Shown here: piece by piece, positions 19,346 through 29,461 of the stretch
Layout of the letters: each line of letters starts with the position of its first letter
Numbering within the stretch: position 1 is the first letter of the stretch
Source: CAVSWT01 sp963731745
GTDB lineage: Bacteria > Bacteroidota > Ignavibacteria > Ignavibacteriales > Ignavibacteriaceae
Direction: 5' to 3'
Assembly: GCA_963731745.1 (NCBI GenBank)
Contig: CAVSWT010000011.1
Span: 124,001 to 188,000, forward strand
Length of the DNA stretch: 64,000 nucleotides
Position numbers and translations under genes: made by a program
Notes under the pieces: generated by a model
The model's input: only the letters and a program-made list of their open reading frames with translations
What the model was told of the DNA's origin: nothing
Databases searched by the model: none

Positions 19346-20611
19346 TTAAAATTCAGTTCCCGCTACTCTTTCAATATCAGCACCAAGAGATTTTAATTTT
19401 TCTTCTATCCGCTGATATCCTCTGTCAAGATGATAAACTCTCAGCACTTCTGTTGTACCTTCAGCTGCCAGTCCTGCAAGCACCAATGAAGCACTAGCGC
19501 GTAAATCAGTTGACATGACTTTTGCGCCATTTAGTTTTGCAACACCTTTAACAATTGCAGTGTTTTCATTAACATGTATGTTTGCACCCAATCTTTGAAG
19601 TTCAGGCACATGTTTAAATCTATCAAGATAGATGTTATCCGTAATAGATGAAGTGCCGGAAGATAAGGACATTAAAGCTGTCCACTGAGCCTGCATATCC
19701 GTGGGAAATCCTGGGAAAACTGCTGTAACAACATCAGTAGATTTTATATCTATATTTGATGCGTCAAGTTCAATTGTATCGTCTTTGTAATTTAGCTTAC
19801 AACCGCAATCTTCAAATTTTGATAAAACCGCGACAAGATATTTATCTGAAATATTTTTTAATTTGATTTTACCTTTAGTAATTGCGGCGGCGGCTAATAA
19901 AGTTCCTGCTTCTATTCTATCGGGAATTGTTAAAAATTCAGTGGGGATTAATTCATCAACCCCTTCTATTGTTAAAGTTGATGTATTAGCTCCTTCAATT
20001 TTTGCTCCCATTTGATTCAGCAGCTCAATTAAATTTGTGATTTCAGGTTCCATGGCTGCATTATAAATAACGGTGGTTCCCTCTGCCAAAACTGCCGCCA
20101 TTAAAATATTACCTGTTGCTCCGACAGATGAAATATCAAAATTAATTTTTGTTCCAATCAATCGTTTAGTTTTTGCAATTATGTATCCTTCTTCTAAATC
20201 TATTTCAGCACCAAGTTTTTTCATTCCTTCCAAATGTAAGTTTACAGGTCTAGGCCCCCAGGCGCATCCACCTGGTAAAGAAACTTTTGCTTGTCCAAAT
20301 CTTGCAAGCAGCGGCCCTAAAACATAAATAGATGCTCTCATTTTTTTAACATGTTCATACGGCGCAAAAAAACTATTTATATTTGATGAGTTTATTTCCA
20401 GCTTATGAGAATCAAACTTAATTTCCGCTCCCAATTCCTTTAACAATTTAATCATGGTATAAATGTCATTTAGTTCAGGCGTGTTATTTAGAATTGTTTT
20501 CCCCGACGTTAAAATAACAGCAGGCATTAAAGCTAAAGATGCATTTTTGGCTCCGCTAACTTCAACTTCACCTTTTATTTTTTTTCCTCCGTTGATTACA
20601 AATTTGTCCAA
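19346..20611 (-). CDS. murA: UDP-N-acetylglucosamine 1-carboxyvinyltransferase
   Basis: This 421-aa protein catalyses the first committed step of peptidoglycan synthesis, moving enolpyruvate from PEP to UDP-GlcNAc in the cytoplasm. It has the two inside-out alpha/beta domains of the EPT family, VSGAKNASLALMPA at the N-terminus with the catalytic Lys22/Asn23 pair, and the loop LPGGCAWGPRPVNLHL with active-site Cys116, so it should be sensitive to fosfomycin. The start is a TTG with GAGGA upstream. The length matches the family. It is followed after one base by the gluzincin gene. Confidence 0.96.
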   Translation of the reverse strand: MDKFVINGGKKIKGEVEVSGAKNASLALMPAVILTSGKTILNNTPELNDIYTMIKLLKELGAEIKFDSHKLEINSSNINSFFAPYEHVKKMRASIYVLGPLLARFGQAKVSLPGGCAWGPRPVNLHLEGMKKLGAEIDLEEGYIIAKTKRLIGTKINFDISSVGATGNILMAAVLAEGTTVIYNAAMEPEITNLIELLNQMGAKIEGANTSTLTIEGVDELIPTEFLTIPDRIEAGTLLAAAAITKGKIKLKNISDKYLVAVLSKFEDCGCKLNYKDDTIELDASNIDIKSTDVVTAVFPGFPTDMQAQWTALMSLSSGTSSITDNIYLDRFKHVPELQRLGANIHVNENTAIVKGVAKLNGAKVMSTDLRASASLVLAGLAAEGTTEVLRVYHLDRGYQRIEEKLKSLGADIERVAGTEF

Positions 20612-20810
20612 GTTTTCCTCGAGTTAGAATTGATAAAATGTGAGCAAATAATATATGTTAGAAAATCCCAAATATTAATGAAATCAAATTAAATATTAAG
20701 AGATGTAAAATCAATTTGAGGACTGTGCTCTATTTGAATATCTGCTGAAGTTTAAAATAAAATTGAAAAGATGAGAGAAGTATTAAATAAAAATAAGTGT
20801 GTAAAAGAAA

Positions 20811-21548
20811 TCAATTTTCCTTTTTAGAAATAAGTATAAAGCTAAAATTATCAGGCGCTCCCCGTTTAATTATTAATTTTTTCATATCTTCCGATAACTG
20901 ATTAATATTCTTATTTCTGTCGTCCAAAATTTTTTCTAATTCCTCATTTTTAATTACAGCAGTCACGCCGTCCGAACAAAGTAAAAATCTATAAAAATCT
21001 TCGGGATTAATTCGAACTTTACTCAATTCAACATCTATATAATTGCCGTCACCTAACGCCTGCATAATTATATTTTTGTTGGGATGATTCTCAGCTTCTT
21101 TTAAAGTTAAATAACCTTCATCAACTAATTTTTGAACCAAAGAGTGATCTTTAGTCAATAATTTTAAAATTCCGTTTCTAGATAAATATATTCTTGAATC
21201 CCCAACATGACCCCAATAAGCCGTGTAATCTTTTATGAAAAGCACTTCAGCAGTTGTAGCCATTCCACGTAATCCAAAATTTGTTTCAGACTTCTCTGTA
21301 ACAGTTTCATGAGCTTTAATAATTGAAATTCTGATTCTTTCAAGATAATCATTAATTGTGGAGTTTTTAAAAGATTCAACGATAGTTTCAACAGTTATAT
21401 GGGAGGCAACTTCACCGGCTTTATTTCCACCTAAACCATCACAAACGATAAACAATGTTCCGCCGAGGATTTCAAAAACCCCTATTGAATCTTCATTATC
21501 TTTTCTTTTTAATCCTATTTCAGATAATGAAGTGTAAGAATATTTCAT
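20811..21548 (-). CDS. PP2C-family Ser/Thr protein phosphatase
   Basis: The 245-aa cytoplasmic protein carries the bacterial PP2C (Stp1/PrpC) motifs: KDNEDS near residue 16-21, VCDGLGGNKAGEVAS (about 34-48), the WGHVGDSRIYL motif near 115 and LLCSDGVT near 190, with Asp residues for two metal ions. A Hanks-type kinase gene is usually close to such phosphatases but none is in this window. A 199-nt gap without features separates it from murA. Confidence 0.9.
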   Translation of the reverse strand: MKYSYTSLSEIGLKRKDNEDSIGVFEILGGTLFIVCDGLGGNKAGEVASHITVETIVESFKNSTINDYLERIRISIIKAHETVTEKSETNFGLRGMATTAEVLFIKDYTAYWGHVGDSRIYLSRNGILKLLTKDHSLVQKLVDEGYLTLKEAENHPNKNIIMQALGDGNYIDVELSKVRINPEDFYRFLLCSDGVTAVIKNEELEKILDDRNKNINQLSEDMKKLIIKRGAPDNFSFILISKKEN

Positions 21549-21748
21549 GCATTACCCTGAAAAACATTTTTGGATAAATATTTTTGTAAAAATATGATAT
21601 TTTAATTTAAATCCCACAAATCGGTTGATTAAATTTCAGATTTATTTTGTTGACCTTTTACAAAAATTATACCCAATTTCTAATTATTTGCTTAACAGTA
21701 CACATACAATTATATTTGAAACCTAAATTTGAAAAAAAAACAATTTTT

Positions 21749-21831
21749 GCGAGAGTGGCGGAATTGGCAGACGCGCTAGACTTAGGATCTAGTACCTTAA
21801 CGGTGTCGGGGTTCGAGTCCCCGCTTTCGCA
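21749..21831 (+). tRNA. tRNA-Leu (anticodon UAG)
   Basis: This 83-nt type II tRNA has a 7-bp acceptor stem (GCGAGAG with CTTTCGC, one G-T pair), D-arm, a 5-bp anticodon stem CTAGA/TCTAG with loop CTTAGGA (anticodon TAG), a long variable arm and the T-arm GGTTCGAGTCC. The discriminator is A. CCA is not encoded (the next bases are CTA), so it must be added after transcription. It lies 53 nt before tig. Confidence 0.96.
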
Positions 21832-21884
21832 CTACTTTTATCAATAAATATCAATTAAATCAATAATGTATTTTAGAGGGTTCA

Positions 21885-23204
21885 GTGGAATTTAAAATTA
21901 ATGAAGTAAGCTCGTCCGAAAAAGAAGTTGAAGTATCATATGCCTACGATGAGATAAAAAAAGATATTGAAACAGAAGTTCGCAAACAAACGAAAAATAT
22001 CCAAATGCCGGGGTTCAGAAAAGGAAAAGTCCCGGTTGCAGTATTGAAAAAAATGTACGGCGATGCTCTTGAATATGAAGCCTCAGAAAAAGTTGCAAAT
22101 ACAAAATTTTGGGATATTGCTAAAGATAAAGAGCTAAAGCCAATCGGTCAGCCGAAATTAACTGATTTAAAATTTAATACTGGTGATAATTTATCATTTA
22201 AAGTAAAATTTGAAATTGTTCCTGAGATCGAAGTAAAAGATTATACAGGTCAGGAAATTGAAATCCCGATTTTAGAAGTGAAAGAAGACGACGTTAATCA
22301 TGAAATTGAGCATATAATAAAGTCTAATAGTACACAGGAAGTTGTTGAAGAAGTTGGGAATGATAAAAACTTTATTATTAAAGCAGTTCTTGAGAGGATT
22401 GATGAAGAAGGAAATCCTTTCAAAGACAGCAAGCCTGAAACAATCGATATAGATCTTTCAAATCCGGGAATCCAGCCTGATATTATTGAAAACGCAAAAG
22501 GAAAAAAGGTAAACGAAACCTTTAATTTTTCTTTTAATGATGAACATGTTCATAAAGATAAAGACGGAAATGAAGAGAAACATTCAGAGAAATTTGACTA
22601 CAAAGCTGAGATTAAAGAAATAAAAAAAATTGTTCCTCCGGAGTTAAATGAGGAATTGATAAAAAAAGTAACAAAGGATAAAGTTTCAACTGAAGAAGAT
22701 TTGAAGAAAGAAATTAAAAATGATATTCAAACATATTATGATCAAAGAACTGATGAATTAATTCAGGATAAATTATTAAAGCTGGTTGTTGAAAAAAATG
22801 ATTTTACACCGCCTGAAACTTTAGTTCATAATATTCTTGAAGACATGATAAAACGTGAAGAAGAGCAGTACAAAAAACAAGGTTATAAAAGCGTTGATAA
22901 AAACGAAATAAGTAAAAGACTTCATCCCATGGCAGAGCTTGAAGTCAAATGGTATTTAATTAAAAATGAAATCCAGAAAAAAGAAGATATAAAAGTTACT
23001 GACGAAGATTTACAAGAACTTGTAAAACAGGATGCGGTTAAAACCGGCTTGCCTGAAGATAAACTAATGGCATATTATAAATCTTCGGGTTATAATGAAA
23101 GAATGCTTGATAAAAAACTCTTTGATTTTTTGAAAGATAAAAACACTATAAAAAAAATTGAACCGGCAAAAACAACACAAACAGAAATTGAGGAAAAGAA
23201 ATGA
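21885..23204 (+). CDS. tig: trigger factor, ribosome-bound chaperone
   Basis: The 439-aa protein has the ribosome-binding domain with the signature GFRKGKVPVAVLKKMYG (about residues 44-60), a PPIase-like middle domain (about 150-250) and a long helical C-terminal arm ending in a charged, Lys/Glu-rich tail. The start is GTG with GAGGG upstream. The PPIase part is diverged and carries a His/Glu/Lys-rich insert (DEHVHKDKDGNEEKHSEK). The stop overlaps the clpP start by 4 nt, the common tig-clpP pairing of folding and degradation. Confidence 0.93.
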   Translation: MEFKINEVSSSEKEVEVSYAYDEIKKDIETEVRKQTKNIQMPGFRKGKVPVAVLKKMYGDALEYEASEKVANTKFWDIAKDKELKPIGQPKLTDLKFNTGDNLSFKVKFEIVPEIEVKDYTGQEIEIPILEVKEDDVNHEIEHIIKSNSTQEVVEEVGNDKNFIIKAVLERIDEEGNPFKDSKPETIDIDLSNPGIQPDIIENAKGKKVNETFNFSFNDEHVHKDKDGNEEKHSEKFDYKAEIKEIKKIVPPELNEELIKKVTKDKVSTEEDLKKEIKNDIQTYYDQRTDELIQDKLLKLVVEKNDFTPPETLVHNILEDMIKREEEQYKKQGYKSVDKNEISKRLHPMAELEVKWYLIKNEIQKKEDIKVTDEDLQELVKQDAVKTGLPEDKLMAYYKSSGYNERMLDKKLFDFLKDKNTIKKIEPAKTTQTEIEEKK

Positions 23205-23827
23205 TACAGAGACCAGAAATATACAACCAATTAGTCCCCTATGTAATTGAACAAACCGGCCGCGGAGAACGAGGAATGGATATTTATTCACGTTTACTTC
23301 GCGAGCGAATAATTTTTATCGGAACACCAATAGATGATCATATTGCCAGTTTAACTATTGCGCAGTTGATTTTTTTGGAAGCGGAAGATTCAGAAAAAGA
23401 TATAAATTTATATATAAATTCGCCTGGTGGAAGCGTTAGCGCAGGTTTGGCAATTTACGATACTATGAAATATATAAAGCCGGATGTTTCTACTATTTGC
23501 GTTGGATTAGCTGCAAGCATGGCAGCAGTTTTATTAGCAGGCGGCGCAGAAAGCAAAAGAAGCTCACTGCCTCACTCAAGAATAATGATTCATCAGCCAT
23601 GGATCGGCGGTTTGCAGGGACAGACTTCAGATATTGAAATTCACGCTAGAGAAATGTTGAAGACACGTGATACGCTTTACCAAATTTTGGCAAATCACAC
23701 TGGTAAATCGATGGAGCAAATTACTAAAGACTGCGATAGAGATTATTTTTTAAGCGCAGAGGAAGCTAAAGCATATAAGCTTATTGATAGTGTTCTTGAA
23801 AAAAGAATACCATTAAATAAAAAATAA
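23201..23827 (+). CDS. clpP: ATP-dependent Clp protease proteolytic subunit
   Basis: The 208-aa protein shows the full catalytic triad: Ser106 in GLAASMAAVLL, His131 in MIHQPWIGG and Asp177 in TKDCDRDYF. The oxyanion/handle motifs NSPGGSV and FLSAEEAKAYKLID are present. It forms the double-ring peptidase chamber that works with ClpX or ClpA. clpX, which often follows, is not next to it here: a strong terminator comes right after this gene. Confidence 0.96.
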   Translation: MIQRPEIYNQLVPYVIEQTGRGERGMDIYSRLLRERIIFIGTPIDDHIASLTIAQLIFLEAEDSEKDINLYINSPGGSVSAGLAIYDTMKYIKPDVSTICVGLAASMAAVLLAGGAESKRSSLPHSRIMIHQPWIGGLQGQTSDIEIHAREMLKTRDTLYQILANHTGKSMEQITKDCDRDYFLSAEEAKAYKLIDSVLEKRIPLNKK

Positions 23828-23839
23828 GATTTAAATCAA

Positions 23840-23881
23840 AAGAGGCTGTTTTAATTTTTAAAAGGCAGCCTCTTCTATTCT
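23840..23881 (+). terminator. rho-independent terminator after tig-clpP
   Basis: A 9-bp perfect inverted repeat, AAGAGGCTG (23840-23848) and CAGCCTCTT (23866-23874), closes a loop that itself can pair TTTTAA with TTAAAA. A T-rich stretch follows. It is the strongest hairpin between clpP and the serine hydrolase gene. Confidence 0.85.
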
Positions 23882-23910
23882 TTCATACCAAATCCCATAA
23901 GTTTTCTTTG

Positions 23911-25365
23911 ATGAGAACTTTAAAATTCTACAGTAAATATCTCTTAATATTTTTCATCCTTTTTTCTTCCAATCTAATTTATTCACAGAATTTAATTACG
24001 CGGCTTGATGATTACCTGCATGAATATTATGTGAATAAAAATATTCCATCTATATCAGCAGGGGTTTCATCAAATGATGTAGTTATTTGGGCAAATGCGT
24101 TGGGATATTCCGACTTAGAGAATAATGTTTTGGCAAATAATAATTCAGTTTACAGGATCGCATCAATTTCAAAATCAATAACAGCAGTTGCAGTTATGCA
24201 GCTGGTGGAAAAAGGTAAAATAGATCTTGACGAAGATATTCGTAAATACATCCCTTATTTTCCTAAAAAGAAATGGAAGTTTTCAACAAGGCAAATTTTA
24301 AATCATACATCCGGCATTAGAAGTTACAATAACACAGATGAATTTGACAGCAAAGTATATTTCCCCTCTATCAAAGATGCAGTTGGAATTTTATTAAAAG
24401 ACAGTCTACAATTCAAACCAGGAACTAAGTACCATTATTCTACGCTCGCCTATAATTTATTAGCAGCCATTATTGAAAATGTAAGCGGAATGACTTACCA
24501 AAAATATTTACAGCAAAATATTTTTGAACCGGCAAAAATGACTTCAACTTATTTTGATTTTCAAAAAGATATAATCAAAAATAGAGTTCGTGGTTATATC
24601 AAAGATGAATTTAGGAAATATAAAAATGCCCCATTAGCGGATCTCAGCATTAAATTTCCCGGCGGGGGGATTCTTTCAAACAGCATTGACCTGCTGCATT
24701 TTGCTGATGCTTTGATATCCGGAAAATTAATCAAAACTTCAACTCTTGATACTATGCTTGTACCTTCAAAATTAAAAAACGGTACTCAATTAACTTATGG
24801 TTTGGGTTTTGGAATTGGAATAGACAGCAGCGGCAAAAAGTATTTTTTTCATTCGGGAACCGGAACTGGATTTACATCTTTTCTTATCATTTTTCCGAAG
24901 GAGAAGTTAGCTTCAGTGTATTTAATGAATATAAGGGATAGAAATTTAGGCAATCCGGCTTTGGATTTATTGTCAATAATATTTGGAAAAGATTCTTTAA
25001 AAGTAAAAAAGTCTCTTGCAGATAAGCTCCTTCAAACCTCAATTAAAGTGAATGTGGATTCAGCTATTTCGGAATATAAAATGCTGGCAAAAGATTCAAT
25101 GAATATTTATAATATTACTGATGAGGAATTAATACTTTTCGGCAATGATTTGATCAATATAAAAAATAATGCCGGTTCAATTAAGTTTTTTAAATTTTTA
25201 ACATCAGAATTATCAAACAATAAATATAGCTTTTTAGGTTTAGCAAATTCTTACAATATGGATGGGAATAAGGGGTTGGCTATAAAAAATTATAAGTTAG
25301 TTTTGAAAATGGATCCAACCAACTCACAAGCTGCCTATATGTTAAAGAAATTAACCGAATATTAA
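23911..25365 (+). CDS. secreted serine hydrolase, beta-lactamase class C fold, with TPR tail
   Basis: The start is taken as the ATG (MRTLKFYSK) rather than the TTG one codon earlier. A signal peptide ends near LIYSQ. The catalytic domain (about 30-370) has SISK (SxxK, about residues 85-88), the YSTLAYN motif as YxN and HSGTGTGF in place of KTG, as in the AmpC/D-aminopeptidase/EstB group. Residues about 400-484 contain TPR-like helices (SFLGLANSYNMDGNKGLAIK). Such proteins are D-stereospecific peptidases or esterases rather than true antibiotic resistance enzymes. It stands alone between two gaps. The substrate is unknown. Confidence 0.87.
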   Translation: MRTLKFYSKYLLIFFILFSSNLIYSQNLITRLDDYLHEYYVNKNIPSISAGVSSNDVVIWANALGYSDLENNVLANNNSVYRIASISKSITAVAVMQLVEKGKIDLDEDIRKYIPYFPKKKWKFSTRQILNHTSGIRSYNNTDEFDSKVYFPSIKDAVGILLKDSLQFKPGTKYHYSTLAYNLLAAIIENVSGMTYQKYLQQNIFEPAKMTSTYFDFQKDIIKNRVRGYIKDEFRKYKNAPLADLSIKFPGGGILSNSIDLLHFADALISGKLIKTSTLDTMLVPSKLKNGTQLTYGLGFGIGIDSSGKKYFFHSGTGTGFTSFLIIFPKEKLASVYLMNIRDRNLGNPALDLLSIIFGKDSLKVKKSLADKLLQTSIKVNVDSAISEYKMLAKDSMNIYNITDEELILFGNDLINIKNNAGSIKFFKFLTSELSNNKYSFLGLANSYNMDGNKGLAIKNYKLVLKMDPTNSQAAYMLKKLTEY

Positions 25366-25453
25366 CTCCATTAAATCGATTGAGTGATTTCTTGATAGAC
25401 TTACAAATTATACTTAAGTTGGCATTCCATACATTTAATATCAATACATCTAG

Positions 25454-26635
25454 ATGAAACAAACCTTAATTTCAAATCCAACAAGTGTCATAATTTTTTT
25501 AACTGTCATTTTAGCATTTGTATATTGGATAAAGGATAAAAAATTTGCAGCTCCGATTTTTAAGGTTATACCCTTTATATTGTGGATTTATTTCTTACCC
25601 ATGCTTGCTACTACTTTAGGCATTACACCTCCCAAATCAGAAGGCTATACCTGGGTTACAAATTATTTTTTACCTGCATCCCTAGTTCTGCTTTTGGTTT
25701 CTTCAGACATTCCGACGATTTTAAAATTAGGGCCTAAAGCCATATTAACTTTTCTTGCCGGGACCTTAGGAATAATGATTGGAGCTGTAGTTTCTTATTT
25801 AATTTTTAAACATTTTCTTCCCGCTGATGCCTGGAAAGGGCTTGCAGCTTTAAGCGGAAGCTGGATTGGCGGAGGTGCAAACATGATTTCCGTAAAAGAA
25901 AGTGTCGGAACTCCGGATTCACTAATGGGGCCAATAATAATAGTTGATACAATAGTAGCCTATGGATGGATGGCAATTGTAGTCAGCTTTTCTGATTATC
26001 AAAAAAAGATAGATGCAAAAAATAAAGTGGATCTTAGCCTTGTAAATAAAATCAATAAAAAGATGGAAGAACTTTCTGCTCAGAAACATCCGTTGAATAT
26101 TAAAAACTTTTCTATGATGGTTTCACTTTCATTAGTTGTAACTGCTGTTTGTTTGGAAATCGGGAAAATGATTCCCCCTATTGGTGCAGTTTTATCATCA
26201 TTTGCTTACACAATTATTTTAGTAATAATTGTTTCAATTGCACTCTCTTTTACTAAGCTTCAGGAGCTTGAAAAATACGGTGCATCCTCTGTAGGAAATT
26301 ATATGTTATACTTTCTCTTGGCTTCAATAGGCGCTAAAGCAGACTTAATGGCAATTTTTGAAGCTCCTTTATTCTTAGCTGTTGGAGCAGTTTGGATCTT
26401 TATCCATGCAGTTATTCTTTATTCAGTTGGTAAATTACTAAAAGCACCTATGTTCTTAATAGCTACTTCAAGTCAGGCTAACATAGGCGGTGTTGTAAGC
26501 GCTCCGATAGTAGCGAGCATTTATCAAAAATCTTTAGCACCTGTTGGATTGTTATTAGGCATATTAGGAAATATAACCGGAACTTTTGCCGGCTTAATTA
26601 CTGCACAAATGCTTTTTTGGGCTTCAAAATTATAA
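25454..26635 (+). CDS. DUF819 family membrane protein (YjcL-like)
   Basis: The 393-aa integral membrane protein has about ten hydrophobic helices. It has the two-fold repeat and glycine-rich signatures of DUF819, with LAALSGSWIGGGANMISVKE and TSSQANIGGVVSAPIVAS, which in related carriers mark crossing-over helix breaks. A cytoplasmic loop (about 180-220, Lys-rich) splits the halves. Members are thought to be carriers of unknown substrate. No clear Shine-Dalgarno site is seen and the gene is not closely linked to neighbours. Confidence 0.85.
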   Translation: MKQTLISNPTSVIIFLTVILAFVYWIKDKKFAAPIFKVIPFILWIYFLPMLATTLGITPPKSEGYTWVTNYFLPASLVLLLVSSDIPTILKLGPKAILTFLAGTLGIMIGAVVSYLIFKHFLPADAWKGLAALSGSWIGGGANMISVKESVGTPDSLMGPIIIVDTIVAYGWMAIVVSFSDYQKKIDAKNKVDLSLVNKINKKMEELSAQKHPLNIKNFSMMVSLSLVVTAVCLEIGKMIPPIGAVLSSFAYTIILVIIVSIALSFTKLQELEKYGASSVGNYMLYFLLASIGAKADLMAIFEAPLFLAVGAVWIFIHAVILYSVGKLLKAPMFLIATSSQANIGGVVSAPIVASIYQKSLAPVGLLLGILGNITGTFAGLITAQMLFWASKL

Positions 26636-26787
26636 ATCCGCTCACCATCAATAATTTCATAATTTAATTTTTTCAATATGATATTAATCATCTTTTTGGA
26701 ATAATTTTATTATCTAAAAAAAATGTACTTGCTTTCTTAAACTATTGTTATCATTTTAGGGACAATCACCACAAGAAAAGAAAAATT

Positions 26788-27888
26788 ATGTTAGGGATTA
26801 GATTCACTAAATTTACTCCTGGTTTTGAAGGGCGTGGAGGAAAGTTTGATGAACTATTAAAAATATTTCTTCAGCTTTTAACAATAAGTTCAGGCGATGT
26901 ATCTGAAGCATTGAATTGGTTAAATCAATTAGATCAAAAATATGGATTAACTGATGATCAATATGGAGTCGGTAATTTTATATCTGATTTAAAAGATAAA
27001 GGATACCTTGAAGAAAATGAAATTAATCAAACGTTCACAATTACAGCTAAAACAGAACAGTCGATTCGTAAACAATCTTTGGAAGAAATTTTTGGCAAAT
27101 TAAAAAGATCTTCACGAGGTAATCATCGAACTCCATTTTCTGGTTTAGGAGATGAGTCAACTTCAGAAAAAAGAGCTTTCCATTTTGGGGATACTATGGA
27201 TCAGATTGATATGACGGATTCTATAAAAAATGCTCAAATTAACCACGGCATTGATGACTTTAAATTAACTGAGCATGATCTTGAAGTTGATGAAAAAGAT
27301 TTTAAAGCACTTACTTCCACAGTTTTAATGATTGACATTTCACATTCAATGATATTGTATGGTGAAGATAGAATTACTCCGGCGAAAAAAGTGGCAATGG
27401 CATTGTCAGAGTTAATTACAACTAAATATCCAAAAGATACATTGGATATAATTGTTTTCGGAAATGATGCCTGGCCAATTGAAATTAAAGATCTCCCCTA
27501 TTTGCAAGTTGGACCTTACCATACCAACACGGTTGCAGGATTAGAACTTTCCGTTGATATTTTGAGAAGGAGAAAAACTTCCAACAAACAAATTTTCATG
27601 GTTACTGACGGCAAGCCGACATGTTTAAAAGAAGGCGCTCAATACTATAAAAATAGTTTTGGCCTGGATAGAAAAATAATGAATAAAACTTTGGATCAGG
27701 CTGCAAAATGCCGTAAACTAAATATTTCGATAACCACCTTCATGATTGCTCGTGATCCTTACTTGCAAAAGTTTGTTCGTGAATTTACAAAAACAAATAA
27801 TGGAAGAGCTTTTTACAGCAGCCTTACTGGCTTGGGCGATTATATCTTTGAGGATTATATAAGAAATAGAAGAAAAAGATTGAAATAA
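26788..27888 (+). CDS. VWA-domain protein, partner of downstream AAA ATPase
   Basis: The 366-aa cytoplasmic protein has a variable N-terminal part (1-170) and a VWA domain (about 175-350) with a complete MIDAS: DISHS with Asp183, Ser185 and Ser187, the Thr in TNTVAGLEL, and VTDGKPT with Asp. It has no signal peptide. AAGAAAAG precedes the ATG. It sits 29 nt before an AAA+ ATPase gene. VWA plus MoxR- or ChlI-like ATPase pairs act as metal chelatases or as chaperones that load cofactors. The target cannot be named here. Confidence 0.85.
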   Translation: MLGIRFTKFTPGFEGRGGKFDELLKIFLQLLTISSGDVSEALNWLNQLDQKYGLTDDQYGVGNFISDLKDKGYLEENEINQTFTITAKTEQSIRKQSLEEIFGKLKRSSRGNHRTPFSGLGDESTSEKRAFHFGDTMDQIDMTDSIKNAQINHGIDDFKLTEHDLEVDEKDFKALTSTVLMIDISHSMILYGEDRITPAKKVAMALSELITTKYPKDTLDIIVFGNDAWPIEIKDLPYLQVGPYHTNTVAGLELSVDILRRRKTSNKQIFMVTDGKPTCLKEGAQYYKNSFGLDRKIMNKTLDQAAKCRKLNISITTFMIARDPYLQKFVREFTKTNNGRAFYSSLTGLGDYIFEDYIRNRRKRLK

Positions 27889-27917
27889 TATAAATTTTTA
27901 TCGGAGCTTTCAAACAT

Positions 27918-29423
27918 ATGAATTATAAAAATATTCAAACTCTTCATGAACTAAAAAAAAGCGGGTATAAAACAAAACCAATAAAGCAGGAACTACGAGA
28001 CAATTTAATTTTTGCTTTAAGAAATGGCAAGAATCCTTTTAGAGGTATTTTAGGTTATGATGAAACAGTTTTGCCAGATATTCAAACGGCAATTCTTTCT
28101 CGTCATAATATAATTTTATTGGGATTACGCGGCCAGGCAAAATCAAAAATTGCCCGGTTATTCATTAATTTATTAGACGATTATATTCCAATAGTTGCAG
28201 GCTCCGAATTAAATGACGATCCATTTAATCCGCTTTCTAGACATGCAAAAGATTTAATAAAAGAAAATGGCGACGAGACTAAGATTGAATGGGTTCATAA
28301 ACTGGATAGATATGCCGAGAAACTTGCCACGCCTGATGTTTCCGTTGCTGATTTAATTGGAGATGTGGATCCTATAAAAGCTGCTTCCCTAAAACTTCCC
28401 TATTCAGATGAAAGAGTTATACATTTTGGAATCATTCCACGTTCACATCGTTCAATCTTTGTAATAAATGAATTGCCTGATCTTCAGGCAAGAATACAAG
28501 TTGCACTTTTTAATATTCTACAAGAGAATGATATTCAAATCAGAGGTTTTAAAATCAGGCTCCCACTGGACATACAATTTATTTTTACGGCAAATCCCGA
28601 GGACTACACAAACAGAGGTTCAATCGTAACACCATTGAAAGATAGAATTGACAGCCAGATACTAACTCATTATCCAAAGAGTACCGATATTTCTAAATTG
28701 ATTACAGTTCAAGAAGCTATTTTAACCAATGAACAAAAGGAAAAAATAAAAATAAACGAACTCTTAAGCGATTTAGTTGAGCAAGTAGCATTTGAAGCAA
28801 GAGAAAGTGAATACATCGATCATAAGAGCGGGGTTTCTGCACGGTTAACTATTTCGGCTTATGAAAATTTAATCAGCTCTGCTGAAAGAAGATTAATATT
28901 AAATAACGAAAATGAAACATCCTTAAGAGTTTCTGATTTGTACGGAGTTATTCCATCAATTACAGGAAAGATTGAATTGGTTTATGAAGGAGAGCAGGAA
29001 GGCCCTACAAAAGTAGCACTCATATTAATCAGTAAGGCAATTAAAAATTTATTTGAAAAATATTTCCCGTCACCGGAAAAATTAAAGAAGAACCAGCAAG
29101 CAACTCCATATCAAAAAATAACCCGATGGTTCAGCAAAGGTAACACCATTGATTTGCTTAATACCACTAGTGATGCAGAATATTCTGATACTTTAAATAA
29201 AATCCCGGGCTTAAATGAAGTAGTAAAAAAATATCTTCCCAATCTTAATAAAAATACTGAATTATTATATATGGAATTTTTACTTCATGGGTTAGCTGAA
29301 TTTTCTTTATTAAGCAAATTCAAGCTTGAGCACGGAATTCAATTTAAAGATATGCTTAGTTCAATGTTTACCATGTCTGCTGAAGATGATGAAGATTTAC
29401 CGGATAATGATTTTTATAGATAA
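27918..29423 (+). CDS. AAA+ ATPase, ChlI/MoxR-like
   Basis: The 501-aa protein has Walker A GLRGQAKS at residues 69-76, a Walker B-like FVINELPDLQARIQVALFN where the second acidic residue is Glu followed by Leu, as in magnesium chelatase subunit I relatives, sensor 1 IQFIFTANPEDYTNRG and sensor 2 region SGVSARLT. This group is helix-2 insert AAA+ (RavA/MoxR/ChlI). It carries an additional C-terminal segment of about 150 residues with no recognised domain. GGAG lies 13 nt before the ATG. It presumably works with the VWA protein encoded upstream. Confidence 0.87.
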   Translation: MNYKNIQTLHELKKSGYKTKPIKQELRDNLIFALRNGKNPFRGILGYDETVLPDIQTAILSRHNIILLGLRGQAKSKIARLFINLLDDYIPIVAGSELNDDPFNPLSRHAKDLIKENGDETKIEWVHKLDRYAEKLATPDVSVADLIGDVDPIKAASLKLPYSDERVIHFGIIPRSHRSIFVINELPDLQARIQVALFNILQENDIQIRGFKIRLPLDIQFIFTANPEDYTNRGSIVTPLKDRIDSQILTHYPKSTDISKLITVQEAILTNEQKEKIKINELLSDLVEQVAFEARESEYIDHKSGVSARLTISAYENLISSAERRLILNNENETSLRVSDLYGVIPSITGKIELVYEGEQEGPTKVALILISKAIKNLFEKYFPSPEKLKKNQQATPYQKITRWFSKGNTIDLLNTTSDAEYSDTLNKIPGLNEVVKKYLPNLNKNTELLYMEFLLHGLAEFSLLSKFKLEHGIQFKDMLSSMFTMSAEDDEDLPDNDFYR

Positions 29424-29461
29424 CGCAGAGATTGTTTCAATTCAATAAAAATATTTTTTGT

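Noticed and set aside
23908..23910. TTG start of the serine hydrolase
   Set aside because: The ATG follows directly at 23911 and neither has a strong RBS, so ATG is preferred.
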